Positions 26,586-36,260 of a stretch of DNA of 64,000 nucleotides are shown here, piece after piece (position 1 is the first letter of the stretch; every line of letters begins with the position of its first letter). The notes under the pieces are model-generated. The model ran no database searches, was not told where the DNA came from, and worked only from the letters and a program-made list of their open reading frames with translations. The stretch is from contig CACKXA010000003.1 of the NCBI GenBank assembly GCA_902604055.1, positions 1 to 64,000 on the forward strand, in the 5' to 3' direction. Both the position numbers and the translations under genes were made by a program. Source of the stretch: an uncultured Pelagibacteraceae bacterium (GTDB lineage Bacteria; Pseudomonadota; Alphaproteobacteria; Pelagibacterales; Pelagibacteraceae).

Positions 26586-29234
26586 TTAATTAATACTTGA
26601 TACAATACTTCTTAATTTTGCATCTTCAATAGTTAATTCTTTAACTAATTTTTTATCTCCTTGTACAATATCTTTAGGGGCATTCTTTATATAGCCCTCA
26701 TTTTTAAGCTTTTTATTTAAATTATCAATTTGCTTTTTTAAACTCTCTATTTTCAACATGATTCTTTCCTTTTGAGACGTAATATCCACATTTTCTTTAA
26801 ATGTCAGAGAAATTTTTTCTTTTAAAACCAGAATATCAATAGAATTTGTATTACCTAACTTACCCTTTGTAATTTGATTTACTCGGCCAACTTGTTTTAT
26901 TAAATTAAAATTATCTTCTATTAATTCCTTAAGTTTTCCAGATTTTTCATAAAAAGATAAATCACAAAATAATTTTGGAGTAATTTTTAACTCAGCTTTT
27001 GTTGACCTAATATTTGATATCAATTCAATTAAAATATTAATTCTTTCTTGGTTTTTACCAAATTTTTTTGATTTTTTATAATTTGGCCAAGGGGAAGAAA
27101 TCAAGTCCTCTTTGAAAACTAGATTATACTTATTATTATGCCAAATTGATTCTGTAAAAAAAGGGATAAAAGGATGGAGCATTCTTAAAATATTAGCCAT
27201 CATAAAGGATGAAAATACCCTGGCCTCCTTAATATCTTTCTTATTTTTTGAATTAAATATTGGTTTTAAAAATTCTAAATACCAATCACAGTAATAATGC
27301 CATACAAATTTATAGGCTTGTTTTGCAGCTTCATCAAATCTAAATATTTCGATGTTTTTTGATACTAAGTCTTGTGTTTTGGTATACTCATTAAAAACCC
27401 ACTGGTTAATAGGAAGTTTAATTTTTTTTGTATTAATCATTTTATCTAATTTACAATTGTTTAATTTTAAAAAGTTATTTGCACTCCATATTTTAGTAAT
27501 GAAATTTCTATTTCCTGTTATTCTGTCCCTTGATAATTTTACATCTCTACCAGGTGAAGCCATAGAAATTAAAGTGAATCTTAAACTATCAGCTCCATAT
27601 TCATTAATGAGTTCTAATGGATCTATAACATTGCCTTTTGATTTAGACATTTTTTGACCTTTTTCGTCTCTAACTAATGCATGTACATAAACCTTTTTAA
27701 ACGGGGTTAACTTGTTAAAATAATTTCCCATCATAAGCATTCTCGCTACCCAGAAAAAAATTATATCAAATCCTGTAACTAAAACTGAGGTTGGATAAAA
27801 TTTTGAGAGTTCTTTTGTTTTCTCTGGCCATCCTAAAGTTGCAAATGGCCATAATGCAGATGAGAACCAAGTATCTAGAACATCTGTTTCTTGCTTTAAT
27901 TTAAAATTTTTATTCTTATTTTTTTTCTTAGCAAGAATTATAGCTTTCTTTTCATTTTCGGCTACATAGATATTATTATTTTTATCGTACCAAGCAGGTA
28001 TTCTGTGACCCCACCAAATTTGTCGAGATATACACCACGGTTCAATATTTTTCATCCATTGATAAAATATTTTTGTCCAGTTGCTAGGAAAGAAAGAAGT
28101 CTTACCAGCATTTACAACCTTAATTGGTTTTTTTGATAATTTCTTCGCGTTAACAAACCACTGCTCAGTTAAAAGTGGTTCAATAATTGTATTAGATCTA
28201 TCTCCGTAAGGAACTTTATTTTTGATATTTTCAATTTTTATTAGACTTCCTTTTTCTTTAAGTTTTTTCACTAAAAGCTTTCTAGCTTCTAATCTGTCTA
28301 ACCCGATAAAATCTTTAATTCCATTTTTATTAATTTTTCCATCTTTTTCAAAAATATTGATTATTTCTAATTTATTTCTTTTACCAACATCATAGTCATT
28401 AAAGTCATGAGCTGGTGTTATTTTAACTGCTCCAGAACCTTGTTCGGGATCAGCGTAATTGTCTGCTATAATTTTAATCGTTCTATTGACTATTGGAATT
28501 ATGACTTTAGATCCAATTAGTTCTTTATATCTTTCATCTCTTGGGTTAACGGCAACAGCTGTGTCTCCCATCATGGTTTCAGGTCTTGTAGTAGCAATAG
28601 TTATAGTTTTCTCTAAATTTTCAATTTTATAGTCAATATAATATAATTGTGATTGAACATCTTTTTGAATAACCTCTAAATCTGAAATAGCAGTTTGAAG
28701 TTGAGTGTCCCAGTTAACTAATTTTTTGTCTTTATAAATCAATTTATCGTTATAAAGATCAACAAAAACTTTCATTACAGTTTTAGAAAGTTCTTTATCC
28801 ATAGTAAATCTCGTTCTGGACCAATCGCAGGAACATCCAAGTTTTTTAAGTTGATTTAAAATTATTCCACCAGACTCCTTCTTCCACTGCCAAACTTTTT
28901 CTATGAATTTATCTCTACCTAATTCGTTCTTTTTTATTCCATCTTTCTCTAAATTTTTTTCTACAATTGCTTGAGTCGCTATACCAGCATGATCAGTTCC
29001 TGGTTGCCATAACGTTTCTATACCTTTCATTCGGTTAAATCTAATTAACACATCTTGAAGACTATTATTAAGAGCATGACCCATATGAAGTCTACCTGTT
29101 ATATTAGGAGGTGGTATCACAATTGAAAAAGTATTTTTCGATTTACCTTTTTTCGGTTTAAAACACCCTTTTTTAATCCAATGATCTGAAATCCTTTTTT
29201 CCTCTAATAAATGATTATATTTTTTAAATTCCAT
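26586..29234 (-). CDS. valS: valyl-tRNA synthetase
   Basis: ValRS charges tRNA-Val and edits mischarged threonine. The 882-aa class I enzyme shows the HIGH motif as [16 protein letters not shown], the CP1 editing domain ([15 protein letters not shown]), the [18 protein letters not shown]-type segment (here [13 protein letters not shown]), KMSKS in [17 protein letters not shown], and a C-terminal coiled coil ending in SSIN. Length is typical of alphaproteobacteria. It precedes ilvD by 2 bp. Confidence 0.97.
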   Translation of the reverse strand: MEFKKYNHLLEEKRISDHWIKKGCFKPKKGKSKNTFSIVIPPPNITGRLHMGHALNNSLQDVLIRFNRMKGIETLWQPGTDHAGIATQAIVEKNLEKDGIKKNELGRDKFIEKVWQWKKESGGIILNQLKKLGCSCDWSRTRFTMDKELSKTVMKVFVDLYNDKLIYKDKKLVNWDTQLQTAISDLEVIQKDVQSQLYYIDYKIENLEKTITIATTRPETMMGDTAVAVNPRDERYKELIGSKVIIPIVNRTIKIIADNYADPEQGSGAVKITPAHDFNDYDVGKRNKLEIINIFEKDGKINKNGIKDFIGLDRLEARKLLVKKLKEKGSLIKIENIKNKVPYGDRSNTIIEPLLTEQWFVNAKKLSKKPIKVVNAGKTSFFPSNWTKIFYQWMKNIEPWCISRQIWWGHRIPAWYDKNNNIYVAENEKKAIILAKKKNKNKNFKLKQETDVLDTWFSSALWPFATLGWPEKTKELSKFYPTSVLVTGFDIIFFWVARMLMMGNYFNKLTPFKKVYVHALVRDEKGQKMSKSKGNVIDPLELINEYGADSLRFTLISMASPGRDVKLSRDRITGNRNFITKIWSANNFLKLNNCKLDKMINTKKIKLPINQWVFNEYTKTQDLVSKNIEIFRFDEAAKQAYKFVWHYYCDWYLEFLKPIFNSKNKKDIKEARVFSSFMMANILRMLHPFIPFFTESIWHNNKYNLVFKEDLISSPWPNYKKSKKFGKNQERINILIELISNIRSTKAELKITPKLFCDLSFYEKSGKLKELIEDNFNLIKQVGRVNQITKGKLGNTNSIDILVLKEKISLTFKENVDITSQKERIMLKIESLKKQIDNLNKKLKNEGYIKNAPKDIVQGDKKLVKELTIEDAKLRSIVSSIN

Positions 29235-29346
29235 TTTTTTGAATATTTATTAATATAGTTTATATCAAATGGCTAAAAACCTAAAAGACATAGATTTCGC
29301 TTTATTGAACGCTATAAATGATTTAAATAGCTTCTAGGTTTAATTA

Positions 29347-29420
29347 GGCCACGTGGCGGAATGGTTACGCAGAGGATTGCAAATCCTTTTATTCCAGTTC
29401 GATTCTGGACGTGGCCTCCA
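29347..29420 (+). tRNA. tRNA-Cys (anticodon GCA)
   Basis: A 74-nt cloverleaf. The acceptor stem is GGCCACG/CGTGGCC, the anticodon arm GAGGA/TCCTT surrounds loop TTGCAAA (anticodon GCA), the T arm is CCAGT-type with TTCGATT, and CCA is encoded. It is followed after 47 bp by tRNA-Asn, probably on one transcript. Confidence 0.97.
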
Positions 29421-29467
29421 AAAAATTGGTTGTTTTTTTTTTTCAAAAAAAGTATGTTCACACACAT

Positions 29468-29543
29468 TCCTCGGTAGCTCAGTTGGTAGAGCAGTTGACT
29501 GTTAATCAATTGGTCGCAGGTTCGAGTCCTGCCCGAGGAGCCA
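29468..29543 (+). tRNA. tRNA-Asn (anticodon GTT)
   Basis: A 76-nt cloverleaf. The acceptor stem is TCCTCGG/CCGAGGA, the D arm is GCTC/GAGC, the anticodon loop is CTGTTAA (anticodon GTT), and the T arm is GCAGG/CCTGC with TTCGAGT. The discriminator is G and CCA is encoded. TGT modifies G34 of tRNAs of this anticodon class. Confidence 0.97.
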
Positions 29544-29550
29544 AATTATT

Positions 29551-29916
29551 TTAGCCAACTTTTTCAAATTTGCTAGTATTTTTAAGAATCTGAAGTATCT
29601 TTTCTTTTTGTATACTTGATAAAGATGAAAAAGTTCTGCTTAAGAAAGAATAGTTTAAATCTTCATTAGAATTTGTTTCAGAATTTAAATCTTTAAAGTC
29701 TTTGTAATCTTCAAAAAAATAAATAATAGGAACTTTTAAAAATTGTGAAAGTTGCATTAATCTATTCGAACTTACTCCATTGGTACCTTTTTCATATTTT
29801 TGAATTTGTTGAAACGTAACATTTATAGCTTGAGCAACTTTTGTTTGGGTAAGACCTAGAGACAACCTTCTAATACGTAGTTTTTTTCCTAAGTGAATAT
29901 TAAAGCTTTCTTCCAT
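29551..29916 (-). CDS. XRE family helix-turn-helix regulator
   Basis: A 121-aa DNA-binding regulator. Residues 8-66 form a Cro/C1-type HTH: LGKKLRIRRLSLGLTQTKVAQA, with the recognition region in VTFQQIQKYEKGTNGVSSNRL. This form (FQQ[IV]QKYE.G.N.....RL) is the widespread alphaproteobacterial XRE type. The C-terminal 50 residues are polar and unrecognised. It is separated by 8 bp from tRNA-Asn on the opposite strand. A GGGAG ribosome binding site precedes the ATG. Its targets cannot be deduced from the sequence. Confidence 0.88.
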   Translation of the reverse strand: MEESFNIHLGKKLRIRRLSLGLTQTKVAQAINVTFQQIQKYEKGTNGVSSNRLMQLSQFLKVPIIYFFEDYKDFKDLNSETNSNEDLNYSFLSRTFSSLSSIQKEKILQILKNTSKFEKVG

Positions 29917-30106
29917 CAGAACTCCCTATAATTATATTAGTATTGGCTCTCGTAATATTTATTTATACAACCCTAATTTTTAGTTTTTAGCAACAGTAAA
30001 AGTTCAAATTGGGTAAAAAAAAAATAGTCAATTTAGACCCCTAAAACCGCTAAAAAATAGATAATAACTATTGACTCAAAATGAAAATTTATGACGGAAA
30101 TATAAG

Positions 30107-30790
30107 TTATTTATAAGTTTTTAATCTATATTCCCAATAACCTGTCTTATCAAATGCAGCTTTAATCCAAAGATATGTATCTTCTTCATACCATACGTCT
30201 GTATTAAGTTTTTTATCTTTAGATAAACTAGGATCTGAAGAACTAAAATTAAATTTTAAAGTTTTGTAAATTTTATTTCCAATTTTTACTTCTTCTTTTC
30301 CAATAAATTTTACATTTTGTTCAATTATTCTTCCTGAAACAGCACTTATTTGAGCTTGCTTCTGAACAATTTCATGATTCCACCAAGTTCCAATAATTAT
30401 ATCATTGCTTGCTTTACCTTTGTACGAAGAACCATCTATAATTAAATCCGTGTTTGTTGAGTCAACATTAATGTTTACATATTTATTTTTTTTGTTTTGA
30501 TTTGTTTTTGACTCAAAACCAATAAAAACACCGTTTTTATATTTTTCTTCACTTTTGGCATAGTAATTATATAGGTCTATTCCAAGTTTAGTGATTTTAA
30601 AATTTACCTCACTATTTACAATTAAGTTTTCTCCACTTCTTGTAAATTCGTATTTATGATAGCCTATAGATTTATTGTTTCTGAATAGTTCATATTCGAG
30701 ATAATTATATTTATTATAATGATTTACATGACCAAAAGAATCCATGTTAAACAAAAGAATTATAGCAATTGAAAGTATAAATTTTTTCAT
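30107..30790 (-). CDS. exported DUF6134 family protein
   Basis: A 227-aa secreted protein. The chosen start is 30790 (MKKFILSIAIILLF), which gives a clean signal peptide; an upstream in-frame ATG at 30817 would run into cysK and adds nothing family-like. After the signal, YELFRNNKSIGYHKYEFTR and the later IIGTWWNHEIVQKQAQIS match the beta-rich DUF6134 family, whose function is unknown. The start codon is only 12 bp from the divergent cysK start. Probably periplasmic; no partner can be proposed. Confidence 0.75.
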   Translation of the reverse strand: MKKFILSIAIILLFNMDSFGHVNHYNKYNYLEYELFRNNKSIGYHKYEFTRSGENLIVNSEVNFKITKLGIDLYNYYAKSEEKYKNGVFIGFESKTNQNKKNKYVNINVDSTNTDLIIDGSSYKGKASNDIIIGTWWNHEIVQKQAQISAVSGRIIEQNVKFIGKEEVKIGNKIYKTLKFNFSSSDPSLSKDKKLNTDVWYEEDTYLWIKAAFDKTGYWEYRLKTYK

Positions 30791-30802
30791 ATATTTAATG
30801 AT

Positions 30803-31798
30803 ATGGATACTAAACAAGTTTTATCGCAAATTGGAAATACACCATTAGTACGATTAAAACAAGCCTCAGAATTAACTCAATGTAATATTTATGGTAAAGC
30901 AGAGTATTTCAATCCCGGAGAATCAGTAAAAGATAGAGCTGCTTTGTTTATTGTGCAAGATGCTATCAAAAAAAAACTTATTGAAAAAGGAGGTACTATA
31001 GTTGAGGGAACTGCAGGAAACACAGGGATTGGTTTAGCAATAGTTTGTAAAGAATATGGGTTAAAACTTAAAATAGTTATTCCAAAAACACAATCAATAG
31101 AAAAAAAATTATTATTAAAAGATTTAGGAGCAGAATTAATAGAGGTTGAAGCTGTTCCTTACGCAAATCCAAATAATTATATTAAGATATCAAAAAAAAT
31201 TGCAGAAGACTTGAATAAAAAGGATAAAAATGGGGTTTACTGGGCAAATCAATTTGATAATACAATTAACACTGAATCTCATTTAAAAACAACAGCAGAA
31301 GAAATTTGGAGCCAAACTAACGGTGAAATAAGTGGTTTTACCTGCGCTGTAGGTACTGGTGGCACTTTGGCTGGAGTATCTATGGGTTTAAAAGATAAGA
31401 ATAAAAATATTAAAATCGCTTTGTCTGACCCTATGGGATCATCTCTTTTTTCTTATATTACAAACAAAAAATTAGAAAGTACCGGAAATTCTATAACTGA
31501 AGGAATTGGAACTGGAAGAATAACAAAAAATTTTGAAAAAGCAATTATTGATTATGCGTTTCAAACTGATGATACAGAAGCACTTAAAATAGTTTTTGAT
31601 TTAATAGAAAATCAAAAAATTATTTTAGGTGGTTCTTCAGGAATTAATATAGCTGGTGCAATAAAATTAGCAAAAAAACTAGGTCCTGGAAATACTATAG
31701 TGACAATTTTATGTGATCATGGAAAAAGATATGCAAGTAAAATTTTCAATAAAGAATTTTTAAAAACTAAAAAATTACCAGTTCCAAGTTGGTTATAA
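30803..31798 (+). CDS. cysK: cysteine synthase
   Basis: A PLP enzyme that makes cysteine from O-acetylserine and sulfide. The 331-aa protein shows the N-terminal [18 protein letters not shown], the PLP lysine in [11 protein letters not shown], the substrate loop [10 protein letters not shown], the phosphate-binding GTGGTLAG, and [11 protein letters not shown]. The C-terminal extension ([13 protein letters not shown]) is typical of a longer cysteine synthase subgroup. No Shine-Dalgarno is visible, and the 12-bp gap to the divergent gene means its promoter must lie inside that gene. It overlaps aapP tail to tail by 6 nt. Confidence 0.93.
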   Translation: MDTKQVLSQIGNTPLVRLKQASELTQCNIYGKAEYFNPGESVKDRAALFIVQDAIKKKLIEKGGTIVEGTAGNTGIGLAIVCKEYGLKLKIVIPKTQSIEKKLLLKDLGAELIEVEAVPYANPNNYIKISKKIAEDLNKKDKNGVYWANQFDNTINTESHLKTTAEEIWSQTNGEISGFTCAVGTGGTLAGVSMGLKDKNKNIKIALSDPMGSSLFSYITNKKLESTGNSITEGIGTGRITKNFEKAIIDYAFQTDDTEALKIVFDLIENQKIILGGSSGINIAGAIKLAKKLGPGNTIVTILCDHGKRYASKIFNKEFLKTKKLPVPSWL

Positions 31799-32524
31799 TA
31801 TTTGACTTAAAAAAAGCTTTGTTCGATCGGACTTTGGATTATCAAAAAAATCTTTAGTTTTTGCTTTTTCAACAATTCTACCTTCGTCCATAAATATCAT
31901 GTTATCTGCTACCTCTTTAGCAAATCCCATTTCATGGGTAACAACAATCATTGTCATTCCAGCTTTGGCTAAATCTACCATTGAATCTAATACCTCTTTT
32001 ATCATTTCTGGATCAAGAGCAGATGTGGGTTCATCAAATAACATTATTTTTGGCTCCATACATAAAGCTCTCGCTAATGCACATCTTTGTTGCTGACCAC
32101 CCGACAATTGACCTGGAAATTTTTTAGCTTGATCAGCAATTTGAACTCTTTCTAAATTTTTCATTGCAACTTCTTCGGCTTGTTTTTTTGGCATTTTTTT
32201 TACCCATATAGGGGCCAGAGTACAATTATCTAAAATTGATAAATGAGGAAACAAATTAAATTGCTGAAAAACCATTCCAACTTCAGCTCTAATTTTTTCT
32301 ATATCTTTTGTATTTTCAGATATTTCTTTTCCGTCTACTATAATTTGACCTTTTTGATGTTCTTCAAGTCTGTTGATACATCTTATCAAAGTCGATTTAC
32401 CTGATCCAGAAGGTCCACAAATTACGATCTTTTCTTGTTGATTAACTTCAAGGTTTACGTCTTTTAAAGCTTGAAATTTATCAAACCATTTATTCACGTT
32501 TTTTAATTCTATAATTTTGCTCAT
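31793..32524 (-). CDS. aapP: general L-amino acid ABC transporter, ATPase
   Basis: The ATPase of an Aap/Bzt-type amino-acid importer. The 243-aa protein has Walker [13 protein letters not shown]-loop [11 protein letters not shown], signature [15 protein letters not shown], Walker [13 protein letters not shown], and H-loop VTHEMGFA, all canonical. It follows aapM with no gap, completing the order aapJ-aapQ-aapM-aapP. Confidence 0.95.
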   Translation of the reverse strand: MSKIIELKNVNKWFDKFQALKDVNLEVNQQEKIVICGPSGSGKSTLIRCINRLEEHQKGQIIVDGKEISENTKDIEKIRAEVGMVFQQFNLFPHLSILDNCTLAPIWVKKMPKKQAEEVAMKNLERVQIADQAKKFPGQLSGGQQQRCALARALCMEPKIMLFDEPTSALDPEMIKEVLDSMVDLAKAGMTMIVVTHEMGFAKEVADNMIFMDEGRIVEKAKTKDFFDNPKSDRTKLFLSQIL

Positions 32525-33781
32525 TTATCTTTCAGTGCTCAATTTCCTCTCTAAATTCTGACTATATCTACTCATAGCATAACAAATAATCCAGAAAACT
32601 AAACCTGCAAATACGTAACCTTCCATGGCCATACCAAGCCATTTTGGATTAGTTTTGGCTAAATTAACCATTCCCGCTAACTCCAACAATCCCACAACAA
32701 AAATTAAAGGGGTATCTTTAACTAAAGCTAAAAAGGTATTTGCTACACCAGGTATAACTAATTTTAATGCTTGTGGAAGAATTATTAAAAAATGCATTCT
32801 CCAATAACCCATTCCTAGAGATTTTGCTGCCTCATATTGACCTTTAGGAAGAGCTTGCAGCCCTCCTCTAATAACTTCAGCCATGTATGCGGCTTCAAAA
32901 AGAGTAATTGCAATTAAAACTCTAATTAATTTATCTACATAAGTACCGTCGGGTAAAAACATTGGAAACATAACTGCAGACATAAATAAAACTGTTATCA
33001 ATGGAACACCTCTCCAAAGTTCAATAAAGCCTATAGAAGTATATCTGATTGCCGGTAGGCTCGATCTTCTACCCAAAGCTAGAAACATTCCTATTGGAAA
33101 ACACAATATTAAAGCAAAAGCAGATACAATAAATGTTAAGGATAATCCTCCCCAAGCACCTGTCTCAACATATTTAAGACCAAAATCACCTCCTGATATA
33201 AGCTTTAATCCAATTATTGGATAAACAAATAGTAAAAAAATTAGTAAATATTTTTTTAATCTTAAAGGAACAAAAAAGGACGCTCCTACTAAGGCGAATA
33301 GCATTATGAATGCTGAGTTGATACGCCATTGCTCAGCATCAGGGTACATCCCGTAAACAAATCTATTGAACCAAACTTTTACAAAAACCCAACAAGCACC
33401 ACTACCTGTACAATCTTCTTTTGTGTTTCCAATAAAATTTGCGTCAAAAAAGAACCAATTTAATATTGGTGGAATATATTTTATTAAGGCAAAAATTACT
33501 ATTAAGGTTAAAATAGCGTTAAAATTACTTGAGTTAAAATTTATATTAATTTTATCTAGCAATTTATTTCCACTAAACTCTATTCTTATCAAATATAATC
33601 CAATTGTTCCTATAATTAACGGTGCAAAATAACTTAATTTGCTTGGTAAAAAGGCTGTAAAATTTAGATTAAAGAAAGTGTTAGCTAAAACATCAAAAAA
33701 ACTAACAAAAATAAGAAAACTACCAAAAGTTACAAAACTAGTTAAATTTTCCTTAGATGGTTTTATTAAAATATTTTTCAT
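32525..33781 (-). CDS. aapM: general L-amino acid ABC transporter, permease AapM
   Basis: One of two membrane subunits of the importer. The 418-aa protein has several N-terminal helices, a Cys-containing periplasmic stretch (EDCTGSGACWVFVKVWF) typical of this subunit, and the C-terminal permease core with the EAA-type loop YEAAKSLGMGYWRMHFLIILPQALKLVIPG that contacts the ATPase. It shares one base with the aapQ stop and abuts aapP. Confidence 0.94.
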   Translation of the reverse strand: MKNILIKPSKENLTSFVTFGSFLIFVSFFDVLANTFFNLNFTAFLPSKLSYFAPLIIGTIGLYLIRIEFSGNKLLDKININFNSSNFNAILTLIVIFALIKYIPPILNWFFFDANFIGNTKEDCTGSGACWVFVKVWFNRFVYGMYPDAEQWRINSAFIMLFALVGASFFVPLRLKKYLLIFLLFVYPIIGLKLISGGDFGLKYVETGAWGGLSLTFIVSAFALILCFPIGMFLALGRRSSLPAIRYTSIGFIELWRGVPLITVLFMSAVMFPMFLPDGTYVDKLIRVLIAITLFEAAYMAEVIRGGLQALPKGQYEAAKSLGMGYWRMHFLIILPQALKLVIPGVANTFLALVKDTPLIFVVGLLELAGMVNLAKTNPKWLGMAMEGYVFAGLVFWIICYAMSRYSQNLERKLSTER

Positions 33782-34959
33782 TATTTTTCCTTTATGGCTA
33801 TTTTTTTATTGTACCAGTTCATAAAAATAGAAATAGATAAACTTAAAGACAAATATGTGAGCATTGTAATAGAAATTATTTCGATAGCTCTACCTGTTTG
33901 CATCAAAGCTGTTCCAGCAAAAACTAAAACGATATCAGGATAAGCTATAGCTGCTGCTAATGACGAATTTTTTGTTAGGTTTAAATATTGGTTAGTTGTT
34001 GGAGGTATTATTATTCTTAATGCTTGAGGCATAACTACTAATTTTAAAATTTGGCCTTTTGTTAAACCTATAGATGCAGCAGCTTCTTTTTGTCCTTTGT
34101 TTACTCCAAGTATACCTGCTCTAACATTTTCTGCTATGAAAGTTGCTGTATACATTGACAATGCTAACGCTAAAGAAATTAACTCAGGTATGATGCTCAC
34201 CCCTCCTTTGTAAACATAAACTGTTGTAGATAATTGTTCTAATTCTGGTATTTCAAATGATAATCTTACTCCACCAAATAAAAAAGTTAACAAAGGCAAG
34301 CCAATTATTAGACCAAATGAAACGTAAAAAGTTGGCAGTTGTTTTCCAAATTCATCTCTTTGTTTTCTTGCATACTTAGTGAAAAATACTATTGTGATAA
34401 TTGCTACAATTATCGAATAAAAAAAAATTGAAAAATTAGTCCAAATAAATCTTGGAACATACCATCCTTTTACATTTAAAAAGCTAATATCGTAAAAATT
34501 TATTGAATCTACTGTTAAAGGTAATGCTCTTAAAGCAGCAAAATACCAAAAAAATATTTGTAAAATTAAAGGAATATTTCTAAAAATCTCAACATACCAT
34601 TCTGCAGCTTTAGCTATTAAATAGTTTTGAGATAGTCTTCCTATGCCGACCGTAACCCCCAATAATGTTGCAAAAAATATACCTATCGATGAAACTAAGA
34701 TTGTATTTAATAGTCCAACTAAAAATGCTCTGGCGTATGAGTCTGATCCATCATAATCAATTAAAGAAAATGTGATATCAAATGAAGACTCTTGTGAAAG
34801 AAAACCAAAACCAAAGGAAATTCCTCTATTTCCCATGTTGTCTTGAGCGTTAATAGTGAAGTATATAATTACTAAAACTAGCAAAAAGACTGTTAATACT
34901 TGAGGTATTAAATCCTTATTTTTGTTACTCAAATCTATCTTAAAATTTTTTAAATTCAT
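33781..34959 (-). CDS. aapQ: general L-amino acid ABC transporter, permease AapQ
   Basis: The second membrane subunit. The 392-aa protein has an N-terminal helix, a permease domain beginning with LLNTILVSSIGIFFATLLGVTVGI, the FRNIPLILQIFFWYF segment, and the EAA-type loop KEAAASIGLTKGQILKLVVMPQALRIIIPP. It follows aapJ after about 70 bp that contain a hairpin terminator, so its expression probably depends on read-through. Confidence 0.94.
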   Translation of the reverse strand: MNLKNFKIDLSNKNKDLIPQVLTVFLLVLVIIYFTINAQDNMGNRGISFGFGFLSQESSFDITFSLIDYDGSDSYARAFLVGLLNTILVSSIGIFFATLLGVTVGIGRLSQNYLIAKAAEWYVEIFRNIPLILQIFFWYFAALRALPLTVDSINFYDISFLNVKGWYVPRFIWTNFSIFFYSIIVAIITIVFFTKYARKQRDEFGKQLPTFYVSFGLIIGLPLLTFLFGGVRLSFEIPELEQLSTTVYVYKGGVSIIPELISLALALSMYTATFIAENVRAGILGVNKGQKEAAASIGLTKGQILKLVVMPQALRIIIPPTTNQYLNLTKNSSLAAAIAYPDIVLVFAGTALMQTGRAIEIISITMLTYLSLSLSISIFMNWYNKKIAIKEK

Positions 34960-34981
34960 TTAATGGAATATAATTTAGAAT

Positions 34982-35009
34982 AAAAAAAAGGGCCAGATAA
35001 ATCCAGCCC
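34982..35009 (-). terminator. hairpin terminator between aapJ and aapQ
   Basis: On the minus strand GGGCTGGA-TTTA-TCTGGCCC (34990-35009) forms an 8-bp stem with two G-T pairs, followed by a run of eight T. It lies 20 bp past the aapJ stop. Such a site can end most transcripts after the binding-protein gene while allowing some read-through into the permease genes. The reverse strand also has a T run, so it may act both ways. Confidence 0.75.
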
Positions 35010-35028
35010 TTTTTAATTTTATTAGCAA

Positions 35029-36075
35029 TTATCTTGCTGGTGGTACGTAAAGTATTCCACCTTTTGTCCATAATTCATTTGGACCTCTGTTTGGTAAAAT
35101 ATTTGTGTCAGCTATATGTTTTTTGTAGCTTTCACCATAGTTACCAACTTGCTCGATAATTCTTAAGCTCCACTCATTATCAAGACCGAAAGCAGCGCCT
35201 AGTTCACCTTCAGAACCAACTAATCTCTTAATAGCTGGGTTGTCTGAGTCTTTTAAGCCTGAAGCGTTTGATGAGTTAACACCATATTCTTCTGCTTCGA
35301 TCATTGTGTTTAGAGACCATCTTACAATATCTTCCCACACTGAATCCCCTTGTCTTACAACAGGTCCTAGTGGTTCTTTAGAGATTGTTTCTGGTAATAC
35401 TTTATGATCATCTGGAGCACTTAGCTTAGTTCTTTGAGCAGCTAATCCGGATTTATCAGTTGTATAAGTATCACATCTTCCAGCATCATAAGCTTGAACA
35501 ACTTCGTCTGCTTTTTCAAACGCAATTGGTTCATACTTAATGTTTTTAGAATTAAAGAAGTCTCTCATGTTTAGCTCTGTAGTAGTACCTGTGTTTGTAC
35601 AAGCAGATATGCCATCCTTGAAATCATTCACTGAATTAATTCCAGAATTTTTTCTAACCATGAAACCTTGACCATCGTAAAAGTTAACACCAACAAATGT
35701 TAAACCAATGTCAGCATCTCTAGATAATGTCCAAGTTGTGTTACGTGCTAGTACATCGATTTCACCAGACGTTAAAGCAGTGAATCTTTCTTTAGCACTT
35801 AAAGGAGTATATTTCACTTTGTCAGCATCACCTAAAACGGCAGCTGCAACAGCTCTACATACATCAACATCTATACCAGTCCAATTTCCAGACTCATCAG
35901 CATTTGAGAATCCAGGAAGTCCTTGTGAAACTCCACATTTCACAAAACCAGCTTTTTTAGTGTTGTCTAAAGTTTTAGATTTTTTTGATCCAGATCCTCC
36001 ACCGCCTTGGCCACATGCCACAAGCAAAGAAGAAGCAAGAACAACTAAAATCCAAGTTTTAATTGATTTCATCAT
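35029..36075 (-). CDS. aapJ: general L-amino acid ABC transporter, substrate-binding lipoprotein
   Basis: The periplasmic receptor of the importer. The 348-aa protein has a family 3 solute-binding fold: FVKCGVSQGLPGFSNADESGNWTGIDVDVCRAVAAAVLGD near the start, then LTSGEIDVLARNTTWTLSRD and GRCDTYTTDKSGLA. The signal ends LLVAC, a lipobox, followed by a Gly/Ser-rich linker, so it is predicted to be membrane-tethered rather than free. A second Met at position 2 is an alternative start. A purine-rich GAGAGGAAA site lies upstream. Broad L-amino acid specificity is inferred from the family. Confidence 0.94.
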   Translation of the reverse strand: MMKSIKTWILVVLASSLLVACGQGGGGSGSKKSKTLDNTKKAGFVKCGVSQGLPGFSNADESGNWTGIDVDVCRAVAAAVLGDADKVKYTPLSAKERFTALTSGEIDVLARNTTWTLSRDADIGLTFVGVNFYDGQGFMVRKNSGINSVNDFKDGISACTNTGTTTELNMRDFFNSKNIKYEPIAFEKADEVVQAYDAGRCDTYTTDKSGLAAQRTKLSAPDDHKVLPETISKEPLGPVVRQGDSVWEDIVRWSLNTMIEAEEYGVNSSNASGLKDSDNPAIKRLVGSEGELGAAFGLDNEWSLRIIEQVGNYGESYKKHIADTNILPNRGPNELWTKGGILYVPPAR

Positions 36076-36102
36076 AATTTATGATTTCCTCTCTTTTTAT
36101 CT

Positions 36103-36138
36103 TATTGTTAACAATATTTTTGAAAATAAATTTCAAAA
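36103..36138. promoter_or_regulatory. two inverted repeats upstream of aapJ
   Basis: A perfect 14-bp palindrome TATTGTTAACAATA (36103-36116) is followed at once by TTTTGAAA-N5-TTTCAAAA (36118-36138). Both lie 28-63 bp upstream of the aapJ ATG, in the expected promoter or leader region. They may be operator sites or a leader hairpin. No specific regulator can be named. Confidence 0.4.
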
Positions 36139-36260
36139 CAATTTATTATGGATTAAACCCTCTTGGTAATCAATATGAGTTAAATTCACACTGAGACTTG
36201 GATGGACACCATATGTAGCAGTATCTTTTTTAATACGGATATATATACAAAAAAACAACC

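Noticed and set aside
29269-29337. 22-aa ORF (starts MAKNLKDIDFAL) just upstream of tRNA-Cys
   Set aside because: No ribosome binding site and no coupling to a gene. It lies in the likely promoter region of the tRNA pair and is short enough to arise by chance.
29347-29543. tRNA pair as an integration site for a mobile element
   Set aside because: No integrase, no repeat of the tRNA 3' end and no foreign-looking genes follow; the next gene is a common XRE regulator type.
29917-30106. 190-bp gap between the XRE and DUF6134 genes as a site for a small RNA or riboswitch
   Set aside because: A TTGACT-like hexamer and an A10 run are present, but I found no stable stem, no terminator and no conserved riboswitch core.
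35029-36075. Lipobox in aapJ as a chance match
   Set aside because: Kept as a finding rather than dismissed: the Cys is preceded by a normal signal helix and followed by a flexible Gly/Ser linker, which is more than the LVAC match alone.
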